Shown here: one piece after another, positions 1-11,252 of the stretch
Layout: each line of letters opens with the position of its first letter
How positions within the stretch are numbered: the stretch's first letter is position 1
Origin: Acanthamoeba lenticulata
Taxonomy: Eukaryota > Discosea > Longamoebia > Acanthamoebidae
Direction of reading: 5' to 3'
DNA: 51,946 nt
NCBI GenBank assembly: GCA_002179805.1
Contig: NAVB01000090.1
Coordinates: forward strand, 1 to 51,946
Notes under the pieces: model-generated
Database searches by the model: none
Told to the model about the DNA's origin: nothing
The model's input: only the letters and a program-made list of their open reading frames with translations
Made by a program: the position numbers and the translations under genes

Positions 1-66
1 TTATTTTATTTTGGTTTTGGTTTTTGGATCAAATTTTCATTTCATATTTTTTTTTTAAAAAAAAGG

Positions 67-1294
67 ATGAGCCTCGAGACGCTCTGCCTGGAGGCCCTGC
101 CGCTGGCCAAGCCGGACCTCATCGACTGCTTTGCCGCCGGCGCCGAACCTGCGCCCGAGCCCAAGCCCGAGCCCGAGTCCGAGTCCGAATCCGAGCCCGA
201 GTCTGTGGCCGGACGCGAGGTGGAGGCCGCCGAGGCGCAGCCGAAGCCGTGGAGCCGCCTGACGACGCTGCTGCTCTCGCAGGTGGCCGAGGTGGACGAC
301 GAGGTGGTGTCGGTCCTCGCGCGGCTGCCCGCGCTCACCGCGCTCGAGTACGGCGACTGCCCGGCGGTCACCGCCGCCACGCTCGCCCTCCTGCCGGCCC
401 GGCTCACGCACCTGCGCCTCGGTGGCGGCGTGAGCCTGGGCGACCTCACCTCGCTGGCCCAGCGCTGCGCCGCGGGCCTGACCCACCTGTCGCTCGTCGG
501 CGTGACCGGCCTCGCGCCGCAGCAGTTCTTCAGCGTGACGTCCCACCTCCCGTCCCTCCTGCACTACCAGCTGCCCACGGGGAACGTGCACCTCTACTCG
601 GGCCGGTCCAACTTTGACGTCACCTTCCTCAACAAGGGCTCCATCAGCTTCACGCTCCCGGTGCGTCCTCGCTCGCGTTTGCTGTTCGTTTGTCCTCTTC
701 CACGGCCTGTTTGAGCGGCTGACTTGGTGGCTTGCTCTGCAGCACGGGCCTGAGCTCTACGAGATCAAGAAGGGCTTCCAGGTGGTCATGCAGGGCAAGG
801 ACCTCACCCTCACCCTCTCCAACGATCCGTCGCTCAAGTACGTGTTTAGGAGGCCGTTCCCTTCTCCTCCTCCTCCTCCTCTGGTCGATCGCTCGTGTGG
901 CCGTCGCCAGGAGTTGAGCGCTGCGTTTTTGTGCGCGCGCCAGGATGATTATGGACAAGGGCACCTCGCTGGTCCGCGCCCACTTTGCGCCCCTCGTCGG
1001 GTGGTCCGTCAGTACGTTGGTTGTTGGTTGTGGTTGTTGAAGATGAGGTGATGATGGAGGTGGAGGTGAAGAAGAGCTGACGGTTAAACGTTGAAAACAG
1101 CGACGATGGTGCCGGGCCTGAAGACGGCGGGCTTGGTGCAGTTCCAACACCGGACAAACCACTTCATGCTCAACCCGCCCCTGGCCACCATCCACTACCA
1201 GCCCCAGCAGGGCCGAGCCACGATCTCCATCCGGCCGGGCAACAACGTCACCGTCCTCCTGGCCGTACTCTACCTGGGCTTTACCATACAGTGA
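67..1294 (+). CDS. LRR-like protein with possible LURP-one/tubby-like C-terminal domain
   Basis: Four exons join in phase: 67-660, 743-837, 944-1011 and 1101-1294, giving 316 aa. The start is the ATG after an A-rich run. Residues about 25-50 are a Pro/Glu/Ser stretch (repeated PEPESES). Residues about 60-165 have leucine-spaced segments (LTTLLLSQV, LARLPALTALEYGDC, LTHLRLGGG, LTHLSLVG) like degenerate leucine-rich repeats. From about 170 on, alternating hydrophobic strands (VTFLNKGSISFTLP, ATISIRPGNN, VTVLLAVLYLGFTIQ end) recall the closed-barrel LURP-one/scramblase/tubby C-terminal fold. That last assignment is inference from pattern only. The function is unknown. The gene is convergent with the GATA gene, about 270 bp away. 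Confidence 0.6.
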
Positions 1295-1563
1295 GCCCGG
1301 CTGAGCGCGCGTGTGTGCGATCACCCCTTTGTGTTTTTGGTTACTATTTGCTTATGAAATGGCAACAAAAGGCAATGCACGGTTAAGCTGCAACCCCAAA
1401 ATAAGTCTTACCACGTTGATCTTAGACCACATGTGATCATGTGAAACATTTGCCTCTTTTTTCTATCTTTTACGTTTAAATTCCGAGATCTCTTTTGTAT
1501 TTAATAATCACCAAAAAGCCCATTTAAAAGATGCATTACTTTAAAAGCTTGAGAAAGAAGAGC

Positions 1564-3097
1564 TCAGCCGCTTATGGCATCGTCGCCAGGCGCACCACCA
1601 TCGTGTGGCGGCGGCGTGTTGAGCGCGGGGTGGACCTGCATCGCTGGGCTTCCTGAAGCGGCGACGGTGTTTGCTGCTGCGGAAGCACGGCCTCCCTTTG
1701 GGTTGGAGTCCAGCTTGAGCTTCTTGCGGTAGCGCAGGCCGCATGCGTTACACAGCGTGCCGCGGCCCTCGGGCCCCATGCGCCACTCTGACGTCTTGCT
1801 CGTGCCGCAGTGCGTGCAAGTTCGGCCCGTGATCCGTGCTCGCGGCTTTCGCTTCTGTACAACACATTCCTGTTTGGTGAGAAGGAGGAACGATCATTCC
1901 ATTATGTAAGCGGTGTGGCCAACCTTGTGTTCGACGGCGGGGGCGACTTTGGTGGAGCTGTTGCTGCTGTGCTGGTTGGTGTTGAGCTCTGTCTGGAGCG
2001 AGGGCGAGAGCGACATGTGGTATTTGAACTTGATTTCTCTCGTAGTTGAAGACGACGGCGGCGACTTGGTTGGCGAGGTCATCGGCGGGGTGCTCGCTGA
2101 CGACGAGGATGATGACGGGGTGGAACTCGAGGAAGAGGAAGAGGGCATGGGCGACGACACAGAGGACGACGTTGAAGTCGAGGAGGCAGGCTGCGAGGGC
2201 AGAGGTGAAGTCGCAGAAGACGACGAAGGAGAGGTAGGAGGGCCGCTGCCGTTGCCAGAGCCGCCAACAGAATGATGATATGCGGTCTGGGGCCCGAGCG
2301 GGCTGTAGAGCGTGCGCTGGTGGAAGGCGTAGCCCATCGGCGGCCCGCCGTAGGTCCCCAGCCCAAAGCCAGAGCTCGAGACCGGCGAGGCCTGTAGCTG
2401 CACCTGCGGGATGCCGTGGGCGCCCGTGACCAACATTGGTGTGTAGTTTGTGTGGCGATGTGGATGACTCAGCAGCTGTTGTGGTTGCATCATGTGGTGG
2501 TAGACTGGCGGGGGCTGGTCTGGTGGTGGCGGCGGCTGGCCGAGGGGGTCAAACGGCGGGTAGTCGGGCCGCCATGGCAAGAATGTGTGTTGTCGAGCGT
2601 CATCCTGCAAACCATAAATTGAATGGATTCTACAATCAACAAAAGAGAGGGCAAATTTGTCACGGATTGGATCTAATTTTGCTTACCTTGGGCCGGGAGG
2701 GAAAGATTGAGTACGGCGATGGAGGGAGATAAGGCGGAGGCGGGCAGGTGCAGGGTAGAGAAGGATTGTGGAGTGCGGGGCATGGGATTGGCGAGGGGGA
2801 GGACGAGCGCAGACCGGACGAAGTTGGCGTAGAACTTGTCGACCCGTCGATGGGTGGGCACAGGTACGGCTGGCCGTTGTGGCCGTTATGGCTGCTGTTT
2901 AGAAGGGACGGAGGCAAAGGAGGAGGATTGTGGAACGGTTGAGTAGCACTGGAGGTTGAGGAGGAAGCCGGATCAGTCGGCTCCAGTGGGGACACGGGCT
3001 CGAGCGAGCTTCCCACAAAGGGATTCAACTGCGGATTGTGTAGGTGATGCTGCGGCTGGCCATAACAGCCTGCGGCCTCCACATCGTGCATAAACAT
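1564..3097 (-). CDS. GATA-type zinc finger transcription factor
   Basis: Three exons (3097-2687, 2604-1924, 1869-1564) are phase-consistent and give 465 aa. The last exon holds one GATA finger, C-X2-C-X18-C-X2-C: TCTHCG at about residues 381-386, then [15 protein letters not shown] from about 403. A basic run (KRKPRAR) lies just before it. The 18-residue loop is the spacing of plant and fungal GATA factors rather than the usual 17. The remainder is low complexity: His/Pro/Gln-rich in the first half and long Ser/Thr/Pro tracts (about residues 255-335), typical of a disordered activation region. Such proteins are nuclear and bind (A/T)GATA(A/G). The 54-bp intron before the finger is very short. 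The start is the first ATG of the open frame; an upstream non-coding exon cannot be excluded. Confidence 0.85.
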
Positions 3098-3914
3098 GTC
3101 CCAACCAAGCTATATTGACAGATGCGGTCGCTCTCCGCTTGAGTAGAGCAGCGTTTGGTGTAGTGCCTGCAGCAGGAGATCTCTCTGGTCAAAGGACTTG
3201 GAAATGAGATAGTTTGTTCTTTACCCCTCTTTTTTTTGCAAGGGTCGACGTTGTGTGATGTCGCACCTCCCTTTTCTTGGCTGGTTAAGCGTATATCGTA
3301 AACAACAGCATGTCTTGCGACGCTTCATCTCTCTGAGTTCCATTACGAAAGCCACACGCAACCAGCCAGCTCGCTTTTAGGTAATTCTCGTTTTCCAGGG
3401 TGTATTATCGGCTCGCCGGTATTCACACATTTTGACCGGTCCCGCGGATTTACGGGCATGCAAAAAATGTATGGCATGCCACGCACGATAGGCTGGTAAA
3501 GGAGTGCCTGTTCGTTGTGGCGCAGACACATGATTCTGCCCAAGCCACACAACGAACAGGCAAAAGTTGGGGACTGTTGTCCTCCATCTTGTGGGCTTGA
3601 CGCGGGCCCAGACCAACCGGACGCTCACCGCAATCATGATGGTACTGGTGGCGGGCCCCAGCAGCCACCTGCCTTGCCAGCATCCCCAACGGGAAGCGAT
3701 GCCATGCATGAGCTGCATTCCACAGCTGACTCCAAATGAAAAATGGCCTGTATTTGACATGAATTACTGAGAATGTCAGCTATGGGCGATGACGCGGCAC
3801 GAGAAGCAAACTTGTGGACGCCAAAGAAGATTCAACTTTAATTTGCATTCAATCAACCTTCCTCAGCCCTCAGCTCTGCCTTGCCGTTGCACATCTTGCC
3901 AGCGCATCTTCGAA
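3098..3914. promoter_or_regulatory. Divergent intergenic region, GATA gene / RING ligase
   Basis: This 817-bp spacer lies between the start codons of two divergent genes and so must hold both promoters and 5' leaders. I saw no convincing gene in it. Reading frames at 3343-3760 have no recognisable protein and overlap on both strands. An AT-rich patch near 3225-3240 and pyrimidine stretches just before 3915 are the only compositional features I noticed. Confidence 0.4.
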
Positions 3915-4944
3915 ATGGACCCAGCTTCCGCTAACACATCTCCATCAGCCGATTCATCCGGTGAAGGAAACACTCCATCTCCTGCATTCGAGTGCAACAT
4001 ATGCTTTGACACAGCACAGGAGCCTGTCGTGACAATGTGTGGTCATCTCTTCTGGTACGGCCGCCTGCTTGCTCTTTTAATCAGTGCTTTCGCTCACCTC
4101 ACGCCTCCCACCATAATTGCAGCTGGCCCTGCATTTACAAGGTATGTCCTCTTCCCTTATGCACTCATTCTTGTTCATTGATTGCGGCAATTCGTTAATC
4201 GCAAGCCGATTCTGCAGTGGCTGGAAATGCATCCAGACCAGCCCTCGTGCCCCGTGTGCAAAGCTGCCATCACTCGCGACAAGCTCGTGCCCCTCTACGG
4301 CCGAGGCAAGGAGCAAGTAGATCCACGGTGCGTCCGTACCCCCTGTTGCTCTTTCCTCCTCCATCATCTTCCTCGTTGCTCATAATCTTTGCCCGAACCA
4401 CAGAAGTCGGGCGCCAGCGGACGAGAACATTCCCGAGCGGCCTCGCGGCCAGCGCGGAGAGTCCGTCCGACAATCCAGCGTATGTTACCACCTCGCTCGC
4501 TCTCCCTCGCATGTCGTGTCATGTCGTAACACGCGCGCGTGTCGTGCGGCGCGACAACAGCCGGGGTTCCAGGGCTATCACGACCCGTGGGGCGGCTTCG
4601 GACCGTTCGGGCCGCATCACCACATGGGCGGCAACTGGCACACGAACGCGAACATGGGCGGCATCAACTTTGGGGTCGGCTTCTTCCCGCCTCTCTTTGG
4701 CATGCAATTCGTGCGTCTTCTCGCTCTTGATCCTCCTCATCCTCTTCACCTGATTGTCGTCGTTCATGTTGAGGTGCTGATGATGTGATGGATTGGTGTG
4801 TCTCAGAGCACGGGCTCGTTTGGGTACAACCACGGGCCGCCGCCACGCCCTCTGACGCCACAGGAGCAGCGGGACCAGAACCTGTCACGCTTCCTCTTCA
4901 CGCTGGGCGTCTTCATCCTCTTCTTCTTCATTCTCACCGCTTGA
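3915..4944 (+). CDS. RNF5/RNF185-type ER membrane RING E3 ubiquitin ligase
   Basis: Six exons (3915-4054, 4123-4141, 4218-4327, 4404-4479, 4561-4710, 4807-4944) splice in phase to 210 aa. The RING is C3HC4: [20 protein letters not shown], then [19 protein letters not shown] and [19 protein letters not shown]. It matches the RNF5/RNF185/plant RMA family, including the LYGRG motif just after the ring. A Gly/His/Phe-rich linker follows, then a C-terminal membrane anchor ([16 protein letters not shown], ending at the stop). Family members sit in the ER membrane and ubiquitinate misfolded clients in ER-associated degradation. The 19-bp second exon is tiny but encodes the ring residues CWPCIYK, so it is real. 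The internal ATG at 3915 was preferred over the longer open frame because the conserved part begins soon after it. Confidence 0.92.
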
Positions 4945-5067
4945 GGCGGAGGCTCTTCTCCTCTTTCTTCTACCCACGTTGTAAATACATACTTAAAATA
5001 CTTGCTTATTTATGGTAGGCATGTGTGCAAATCTGTCAGATATCATTGCTGTGGTTGAGTCGTTGCA

Positions 5068-5527
5068 TTGGGACAAGTAATTCACAGCACAAAAAGGTGT
5101 TTAAAGCTGTTCCTTTTATTGTCCAAGCAAGCAATGGGGAGGCAAGAACCACCACCGCTGAAGTGGTCCTCTACTTGCAAGTTTGCTGCTCGCTGGCCGG
5201 GGCAGGCTGGCTCCCAGCTTAAGTGGGCCTGGGCCAACAGGTGCCCATGGAATAAGGCTGCCTGCTCTGCAGCCACTGCCCAGGGTCGCTTAGAGGTGTT
5301 GCAGTGGCTGCGGGAACAAAGTGGCCAGTGGGGCTCAGATACTTGCGCAGCGAGGCAGCCCAAATCGGCAATCTGGACATCCTACATTGGGCTCGCGCAA
5401 ACGGCTGTCCATGGGAGGAGAGAACCTGCAACGAGGAAGCAGTAGCCCGCAATCGGACATCCTACAGTGGGCTCGCGCCAATGGCTGCCCAGAGTACATC
5501 CACAACAAAGTTATGTTTTGTATTTAG
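5068..5527 (+). pseudogene. Frameshifted relic of W-A-R-A-N-G-C-P-W ankyrin repeat gene
   Basis: Repeat units of the amoebal ankyrin type are visible but spread over three forward frames. One frame reads LKWAWANRCPW ... GRLEVLQWLREQ (to about 5340). A second reads GNLDILHWARANGCPWEERTC (about 5363-5425). A third reads SDILQWARANGCPEY (about 5450-5500) and then a stop. There is no F-box, no start codon tied to the repeats, and no GT-AG pair that joins the frames, so it looks decayed. It lies just beyond the 3' end of the glycosyltransferase gene on the other strand. An intact relative is at 48.1-48.8 kb. It could be a gene with several sequencing errors, but three shifts in 450 bp make decay more likely. 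Confidence 0.7.
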
Positions 5528-5549
5528 AGCAACCAGTCCAGCGTTCTGT

Positions 5550-8085
5550 TCAGAGGACCTCGACATAAGCCACGGACTCCTCCGCCAGCTCCTGTTGACG
5601 TACAGTGAGAACGTGAAGATAAAATTAAAAATCAAAAAGATGGGAGTTGACCTCTGGTGAGGGGGTGAGTGTGTAGGCGAGATCGCGCAGGAGCTTGGCG
5701 TTGGTGGTGCCATTGGTCAGCTTCTCCACAGTCGACGCGAGCGAGTTGAGGTGCTTCTGCCGCCACTCGCGCAGCGGCGCCGTGCGGACAGTCTCGGCGA
5801 AGGACGCGTTGGTCTCGTTCATAGTACGCCGCAACATGGACTGGTAGCACGCCCAGAAGCCGTCGTACTCTGGCCACGCTTTACCTGCTCCATCCCGCCC
5901 GACACACACGCCCCATTATCAACCTCAACTCTTGTGTGTGTGTGTGTTTGTGTGTGTGTGTCGAGAGGACCACGCACCGGCGAGGAGGGCCGGGAGCTTG
6001 CGGGACTGGAGATACTTGGTGTGCGAGCTGAGGACGAGCTCCTTGATCCGCAGGAACGGGTTGGCATCGCGCAGCTCTTCGTCCGTCATCCTCTCCGCCA
6101 GCGGCCTGTCTCATACCCACACGCAAGGACCATCAATCTACGCACACACAAGCGTGTATCAAGGCGGAGGAGAAGGGTTGGTGTTACTTCTGGAACTCGA
6201 TGAGCTGGCGGTCGAGCGCGTTGCCCGGGTAGCGCAGGTACTGGGTCGTTGTCTTGCTCAGGTCGACCACAGCCAGCGCGCGCAGGGCGTGGGCCATGTG
6301 GCGGCGCAGCTGGAGGAAGGCCACGTCCTCGTGCACGTCCCAGTAGTGGGCCTCCGGGAAGCCCTCCACGAGGTCAAAGAAGGAGCGCAGCGTGCAGGTC
6401 GCCATGGCCATCGTCTGGCTGATACCGGCGACCCACTCAGTGTTGACGTCGGCGTCGACGTCGACCGAGAGGGTGACCGAGACCGCGCGGGGCTCGCGTT
6501 CGAGCCGGTCAAAGCACGTGAAGATGTGGTCCTGCAGGTAGATGTCGTCGGCGTCGCAGAAGAAGACGACTTCGCCGCGCGAGGCCTGCACGCCAAAGTT
6601 GCGAGCGGCGCCCACGCGCATGTTCTGGCGTAGGGTCACGAGCTTCCACCTATTGGTGGCGTTTTGACATCAGTTGGTAATGGCATCAACGAGGAGACTA
6701 TGGTGGTTGTTGGTGGCGTACTCGATCTGGGCACTGCCGTGGAGGCGGCGGTGCTCCATGAAGCCGGCGACCTTAGCCGCAGTGCTATCGACCGAGGCGT
6801 CGTCCACGACCACGATCTCGACGGCCATATCCCGGCCGCGGTTGTGAACGGCCAGGAAGTGGGCCGCGCTGGCCTCGATGGCCCGAAGCGTGCGCAGAAT
6901 GCGGCCCGATGAGTTGTAGGCCGGCACGACGACTGAAGCTGTGAGCAAGCGCGACACATCGGCATGGCGGAGCCACTCGGGCAGAACGCCCTGCTTGGAG
7001 GCGACCGTCTCGAGCGTCGACGGCGACGGAGAAGCCGAGGCCTCAGGAGCGGCGGAGAACCAGCCCGAAAACCACGAGTTTGAGGCCTTTGGCGTCGGCG
7101 TCGGCGTCGCTGTGGTCGACGTGGTCGGGACAGGCGTCTGGGTGGCCACAGCAGCCTTGACTGGCGTGGTCGCGGCCGTCGCCGCAGTGGCCTTGGCCTG
7201 CGTGGGCGTACCGGTGGCCGCAGCGGCAGCAGGGGTGGTCACAGCGGTGCCAGAAGCCGCCTTCGCAGGCGTCGTTATGGCCGTGGCCGCAGCGGCAGCC
7301 TTCAAGAGCGTGGTAGCAGCCTGGACGGGCACCGTAGCGACCGTGGCGGCAGCAACCTTGATGGGCGTGGTGGCTGCCGTAGCGGCGGCCTTCTGAGCGG
7401 CCGGCGTGGTGACCGCCGTTGTGGCCACCTTGACGGGAGCCGAAGCGGCAGTGGCGGCCGCGGCGGAAGCAACCTTGCCGGGCGTGGTAACGGCAGTAGC
7501 CGCTGCCTTGACTGGCGCTTGAGTGGTCACAGTGGCAGCAACCTTGATGGGCGTGGTGGCTGCCGTAGCGGCGGCCTTCTGCGCGCCCGGCGTGGTGACC
7601 GCCGTTGTGGCTACCTTGACGGGGGTAGTGGCAGCCGTAGCCGCAGCAGCCTTCGCTTGAGTAGCCGCAGCCGTAACTGCAGCCACCTTGACGGGAGCGG
7701 TCGCGGCCGCAGTGGCTCCCATCGCCACCGTCGCGGTCGCAGGCCTCGCGGCAGCCGGAGTTGTTACTGGAGTAAAGGCTGCCTTGACCTGGGCTGGTGT
7801 TGAGGCTGGAGATGTGGATGAAGGATTTGACGTTTTGATGGCCGCGGCGGCAGGAGTAGACGCAACAGGCGTGGTAGCAGGAGCCGAGGGGACGGTGGAG
7901 GTTGTTGTGGTGTAGCGGGAGAGGTCGATGGTGAGCTCGTTCATATCAAACTTGCGCCCAGTGGCGGAGACGCTGAAAACGAACAGCGCCAGCGTGACGC
8001 ATACGAGAGCCAGCGAAGCCGCTAAAGAATCGCGCAACTTCATCTTCATCTCCCTCTCCTCTTCCTCCGCACAGCCAAGAGACAC
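5550..8085 (-). CDS. Family 2 glycosyltransferase, membrane-anchored with Ala/Thr/Pro stalk
   Basis: Five exons (8085-6722, 6649-6188, 6105-5978, 5884-5652, 5591-5550) join in phase to 742 aa. A short acidic/basic N-terminus precedes one hydrophobic segment (LAASLALVCVTLALFVFSVS, about residues 22-41), which fits a type II signal anchor. Residues about 60-330 are imperfect Ala/Thr/Pro/Val/Lys repeats (TTPVKVA, TTPIKVAA, AVTTPG), probably a heavily O-glycosylated stalk. The catalytic domain follows: ASVVVPAYNSS, VEIVVVDDASVDST, RVGAARNFG and the metal-binding VVFFCDADDIYL. This is the GT-A fold of GT2 enzymes, expected to act in the Golgi lumen on an unknown acceptor. ATG at 8049 is an alternative start. 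The intron at 5885-5977 contains a (TG)n tract. Confidence 0.85.
5933..5961 (+). repeat. (TG)n microsatellite in glycosyltransferase intron
   Basis: Near-perfect TG dinucleotide run interrupted by one TTTG, lying inside the third intron of the GT2 gene. Confidence 0.9.
7130..7900 (-). repeat. Imperfect repeat region coding the Ala/Thr/Pro/Val/Lys stalk
   Basis: Degenerate repeat units of about 30-90 bp encode blocks such as AAATAATTPIKVAA and VKVATTAVTTPG within the GT2 glycosyltransferase. Two copies of a block reading QKAAATAATTPIKVAA are nearly identical, which suggests recent internal duplication. Confidence 0.8.
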
Positions 8086-8256
8086 AGCAGAAAAAGAAAA
8101 TTAGGATTTCCTTTTCGTGGCTTTTGGCATTTCAAAAATGCCCAGAATTTTAAAAATGATTAGAATACTACAATATTCAACAAAAAAAGGCGGGCGAAGT
8201 AGAGGAAGGAGAACGTTGGCATCATGTCCTCCCGAAGAGAACGGCTCGAAAACTGC

Positions 8257-9601
8257 TCAGATGGGACAACACGAAGACTCTTCCTTTCGGGGCTTGCCGT
8301 AGACGTCGGCTTCATCTTCAGAGAAGAATTGGGACTCGCTGTCGAGGCTGAGGGTGTCGGTCTGCGGCGTGGGCACCTGGTTGGTCTTGGCCACTTCGAG
8401 CACCTTCTCCACCAAAAACTTCATCGCGTCGTCTTTATCATCACCACCACATCGTCAACATAAGCGCTATCGTCTTCTTGAGTGGTTGCAAATCGAAGAA
8501 GAAGAAGGAGGCACATACCGATGTTGGTGTTGGCAGCGGCCGAAGAGGGAAACCACCCGATGAAGCCGTTGTCGCGGGCGTACTTGTCCAGCGCCTCTTG
8601 GTCCACCGTCACTCCCGGGATGTCGCACTGCTCTCCCCCAACCCACCCCACAGCCATGACTCGATGAACATGATGATGATGATGAAGATGAAGGGCATCA
8701 TAGGAGGTCAAGAGGGGGTAGAAGTGGAGGAGGCTGACCTTGTTGGCGAGAAGCAGGATGGGGATGGGCTGGTCGTTGGCCAACACCACCTTGCTGTTCA
8801 CGTCCTCTCGCCACTGCATCGTCCAGGCCACCATTTCCAATGAGCGATCTTCATAATCTCGTTTTGGAGGAGGAAGAGAACCTTGGCCACGGCATCAAAG
8901 GTGGCCGGCCGCGAGAGATCGAACACTATTGCATCATACGTGATGCGCAGTCGCGTACAAGGTGATGTTGAAGATCTGGGTGAGCTAGCCTAGAAGAGGA
9001 GACGAGGACGAGAGACGTCGTACCGATGATAGCGGCTATGGCGTACTTGTAGTAGACCCGCGTCATCTGCCCGAACCGCTCGTGGCCTGCCACGTCCTGT
9101 TGATAGCACAGCTACGTGAGCCGCAAGAGATCTCCAAAGAAGAAGACGCGCGAGAGGGAGCAATACCCAGAGCTGGAGACTGACGGTGGTCTTTTCGCCC
9201 CACTGCACTTGCTTGACTGCAAAGTCTAGACGAGTAGAACAACAAGTACATGAGGTTTGGGTCAGCCGCCCAGCCGAGAGAGTAAGCGAGAGGTACGGGT
9301 GCCGAACCCACGCCAATGGTCAGCTTGTAGTTGGGCGTGAAATAGCCTTCGCAATATCTACAAGAACAGAAGAGACACAGGCACAAATGAAAATGAGGCG
9401 ACTTGGAGGAAGGAGAGCAAAAAGGCCGCACGAACCGTTTGATGATGGAGGTCTTGCCGACGGCGTAGTCACCAATCACAAGAATCTACACAAATCGAGA
9501 TGGGTGTCTATTCAAAATACGCTTTGAAGCGAATGCGCACGTACCTTATACAAGTGCTGCTGCTTGTTCGGAACCGGAGCGCCTTCCATCTTCGCCTCCA
9601 T
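8257..9601 (-). CDS. Rab32-like small GTPase
   Basis: Nine short exons (9601-9545, 9485-9436, 9357-9308, 9225-9167, 9096-9024, 8925-8882, 8813-8739, 8627-8519, 8432-8257) splice in phase to 230 aa. Motifs in order: HLYKILVIGDYAVGKTSIIK (P-loop), FTPNYKLTIGVDFAVK (switch I), DVAGHERFGQMTRVYYK (switch II), LLLANKCDIPG, then DNGFIGWFPSSAAANTNI. The FIGWF segment and overall order match Rab32/Rab38, which act on lysosome-related organelles, mitochondria and phagosomes. The tail ends ESSCCPI, a di-cysteine prenylation signal. Two key positions deviate: the catalytic Gln of DxAGQE is His, and the SAK guanine-contact loop reads SAA. The gene is head to head with EMC2, with 245 bp between start codons. 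Confidence 0.9.
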
Positions 9602-9846
9602 TTCGATGCGCGAATTTCCTCAAATGTTTACTGCGAGAGGGAAGTGAGTCCGAACGGGACTGGAACAAGTCAGAGTCTCTCTCGTCTCCCTCTTTTACAA
9701 GTGTTCCTCTCTCCCTGGCAATAGCTGTCTCGTCGTGCAACAAAGAAAAAGTGAACGACTTGCGACGTGCAACCGCACCTTTCTCTTCTTTTCTTGAGCA
9801 GATTTATGGTCTTTTAAATACATCTCATTATTTTGATTTGTTGGCA
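9602..9846. promoter_or_regulatory. Compact bidirectional promoter, Rab32-like / EMC2
   Basis: Only 245 bp separate the divergent start codons, so the two genes must share this control region. No TATA-like element is obvious. An AT-rich patch lies at about 9805-9840, next to the EMC2 start. Confidence 0.45.
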
Positions 9847-11166
9847 ATGATGGCATCGACTGAGGAAGTGGACTCAAGCATTGATGGCCTTGCGTCCCGG
9901 CTGCGGGGCCAGCGTTCGCCGGACGTTGCCACCACCCGGTCGCTCCTCAAGACTCTGCGGGACAAGAACATACGACGTCCTGATCTCGTGCTCGAATTCG
10001 CTCCCCTTCTGCTCCAATCGTCGTCACAACTTGGAAATGAAGGTATTATCTCGCTCCATCCCTTCTAATCTCGCCTCATTTAACGTATTTGTTTGATTTT
10101 TGTCGCAGCATGGACCGTGCAAGAGCAACTGTTCATCGCTGCGCTTGATGCCAGCGACCTTGCTCTAGCCAATGTACGTCCAACTCCCTCCACAACTCTA
10201 CGCAACATCTTTACCCATTCATCCATTCGTGCAGGAGGTGCTCGATCGCCTGGCGGCCAAGTTCCCAGACAGCACGCGCGTGCGTCGCCTGACGGCTATG
10301 CGGCTCGAGGCCGAGCGCGAGTTCGACAAGGCCATCTCCATCTACAACTCGCTCCTCATCGACGACCCCGCCGACACCGTACACCACCTTCTCGCCCTCC
10401 TCGAGCTCGCGCTTGAGCGTCGTGTCGTTGACTTTAGCGTCGACTTCGCACAGGCGTCGATGAAGCGCCGAGTGTGCATCTGGAAGTCGCGGCGCGAGAC
10501 GCGGCCGCGGGCCATCGAGGAACTCAACGACTACGTCAAGATCTTCATGGCCGACACGTCGGCCTGGCAGGAGCTGGGCGACCTCTACCTCGACGAGCAG
10601 CAGTACGAGTTTGCGGCATTTTGCTATGAGGAGCTCATCCTCGCCGAGCCGCTCAACCACCACTTCCACAACCGCTATGCCGAGGTCCCTAGCGCACGAC
10701 ACGACACACGCGCGTGTGTGCGCGCACGATCTGACACACACTGCACACGCACGCACGCGCACACACGCCGCAGATCTTGTACACGCGCGGGGACTACGCA
10801 GCGGCGCGCAAGTACTTTGCGCACTCGCTCGAGCTCAACCGGGACTCCAACAACCGCGCCCTCTTCGGCCTCGCCCTCGTGCGTCTGCCTCTTCACCGCC
10901 ACGCGCCCGGCCCCACTTATGAGAGCAAAGAGCATCGTGATGACGTTGTTGTGGTCTTGTTTTGTGGTTGGGGGCGGGGGGGGGAGCACCTCTCTCAGGC
11001 GTGCAAGGCGCTCGGGACGAAGAAGGGCGCCAAGCCAAAGGACAACGCCGAGCTGGCCGGGCTGGCGGCCGACAGGCTGCGAGCGCAGTACGAGTCCGCT
11101 GCGCCGGAGCACCTGCCCGCCCTTCGGGCCGTCCTCTCCAAGCTCAGCGTCACTTCTTCTTCATAA
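9847..11166 (+). CDS. EMC2: ER membrane protein complex subunit 2 (TPR protein)
   Basis: Six exons (9847-10042, 10109-10173, 10235-10378, 10454-10684, 10774-10878, 10999-11166) join in phase to 302 aa, the usual EMC2 length. It is an all-helical TPR protein with no membrane segment. Diagnostic stretches are ASMKRRVCIWKSRRE followed by AIEELNDYVKIF, then WQELGDLYLDEQQYEFAAFC, EEL and NRYAEILYTRGDYAAARKYF, which line up with animal EMC2. Known role: cytosolic subunit of the EMC, the insertase for tail-anchored and multipass proteins in the ER. A second ATG at 9850 is an alternative start. The penultimate introns carry a CA/CG-rich run and a G-run. The 3' end is only 86 bp from the convergent RFX-like gene. 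Confidence 0.92.
10692..10773 (+). repeat. Alternating CA/CG purine-pyrimidine intron tract
   Basis: The intron between EMC2 exons 4 and 5 is dominated by alternating CACG/CGCA steps ending in a normal CAG acceptor. It is low-complexity sequence, and such tracts can adopt unusual helices. No coding signal. Confidence 0.6.
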
Positions 11167-11252
11167 TAATCGACTTCACCACTTCACCAAAACTGTCATT
11201 GTCGACGTCACGATTGGGGGAGGCCTGTTGTATTTGTCTTCTTCTCCTTCTT

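Noticed and set aside
24..617. A 197-aa frame opposed to the LRR-like gene frame
   Set aside because: It is an Arg/Pro/Ala-rich shadow of the real exon 67-660, which alone continues through phase-consistent introns.
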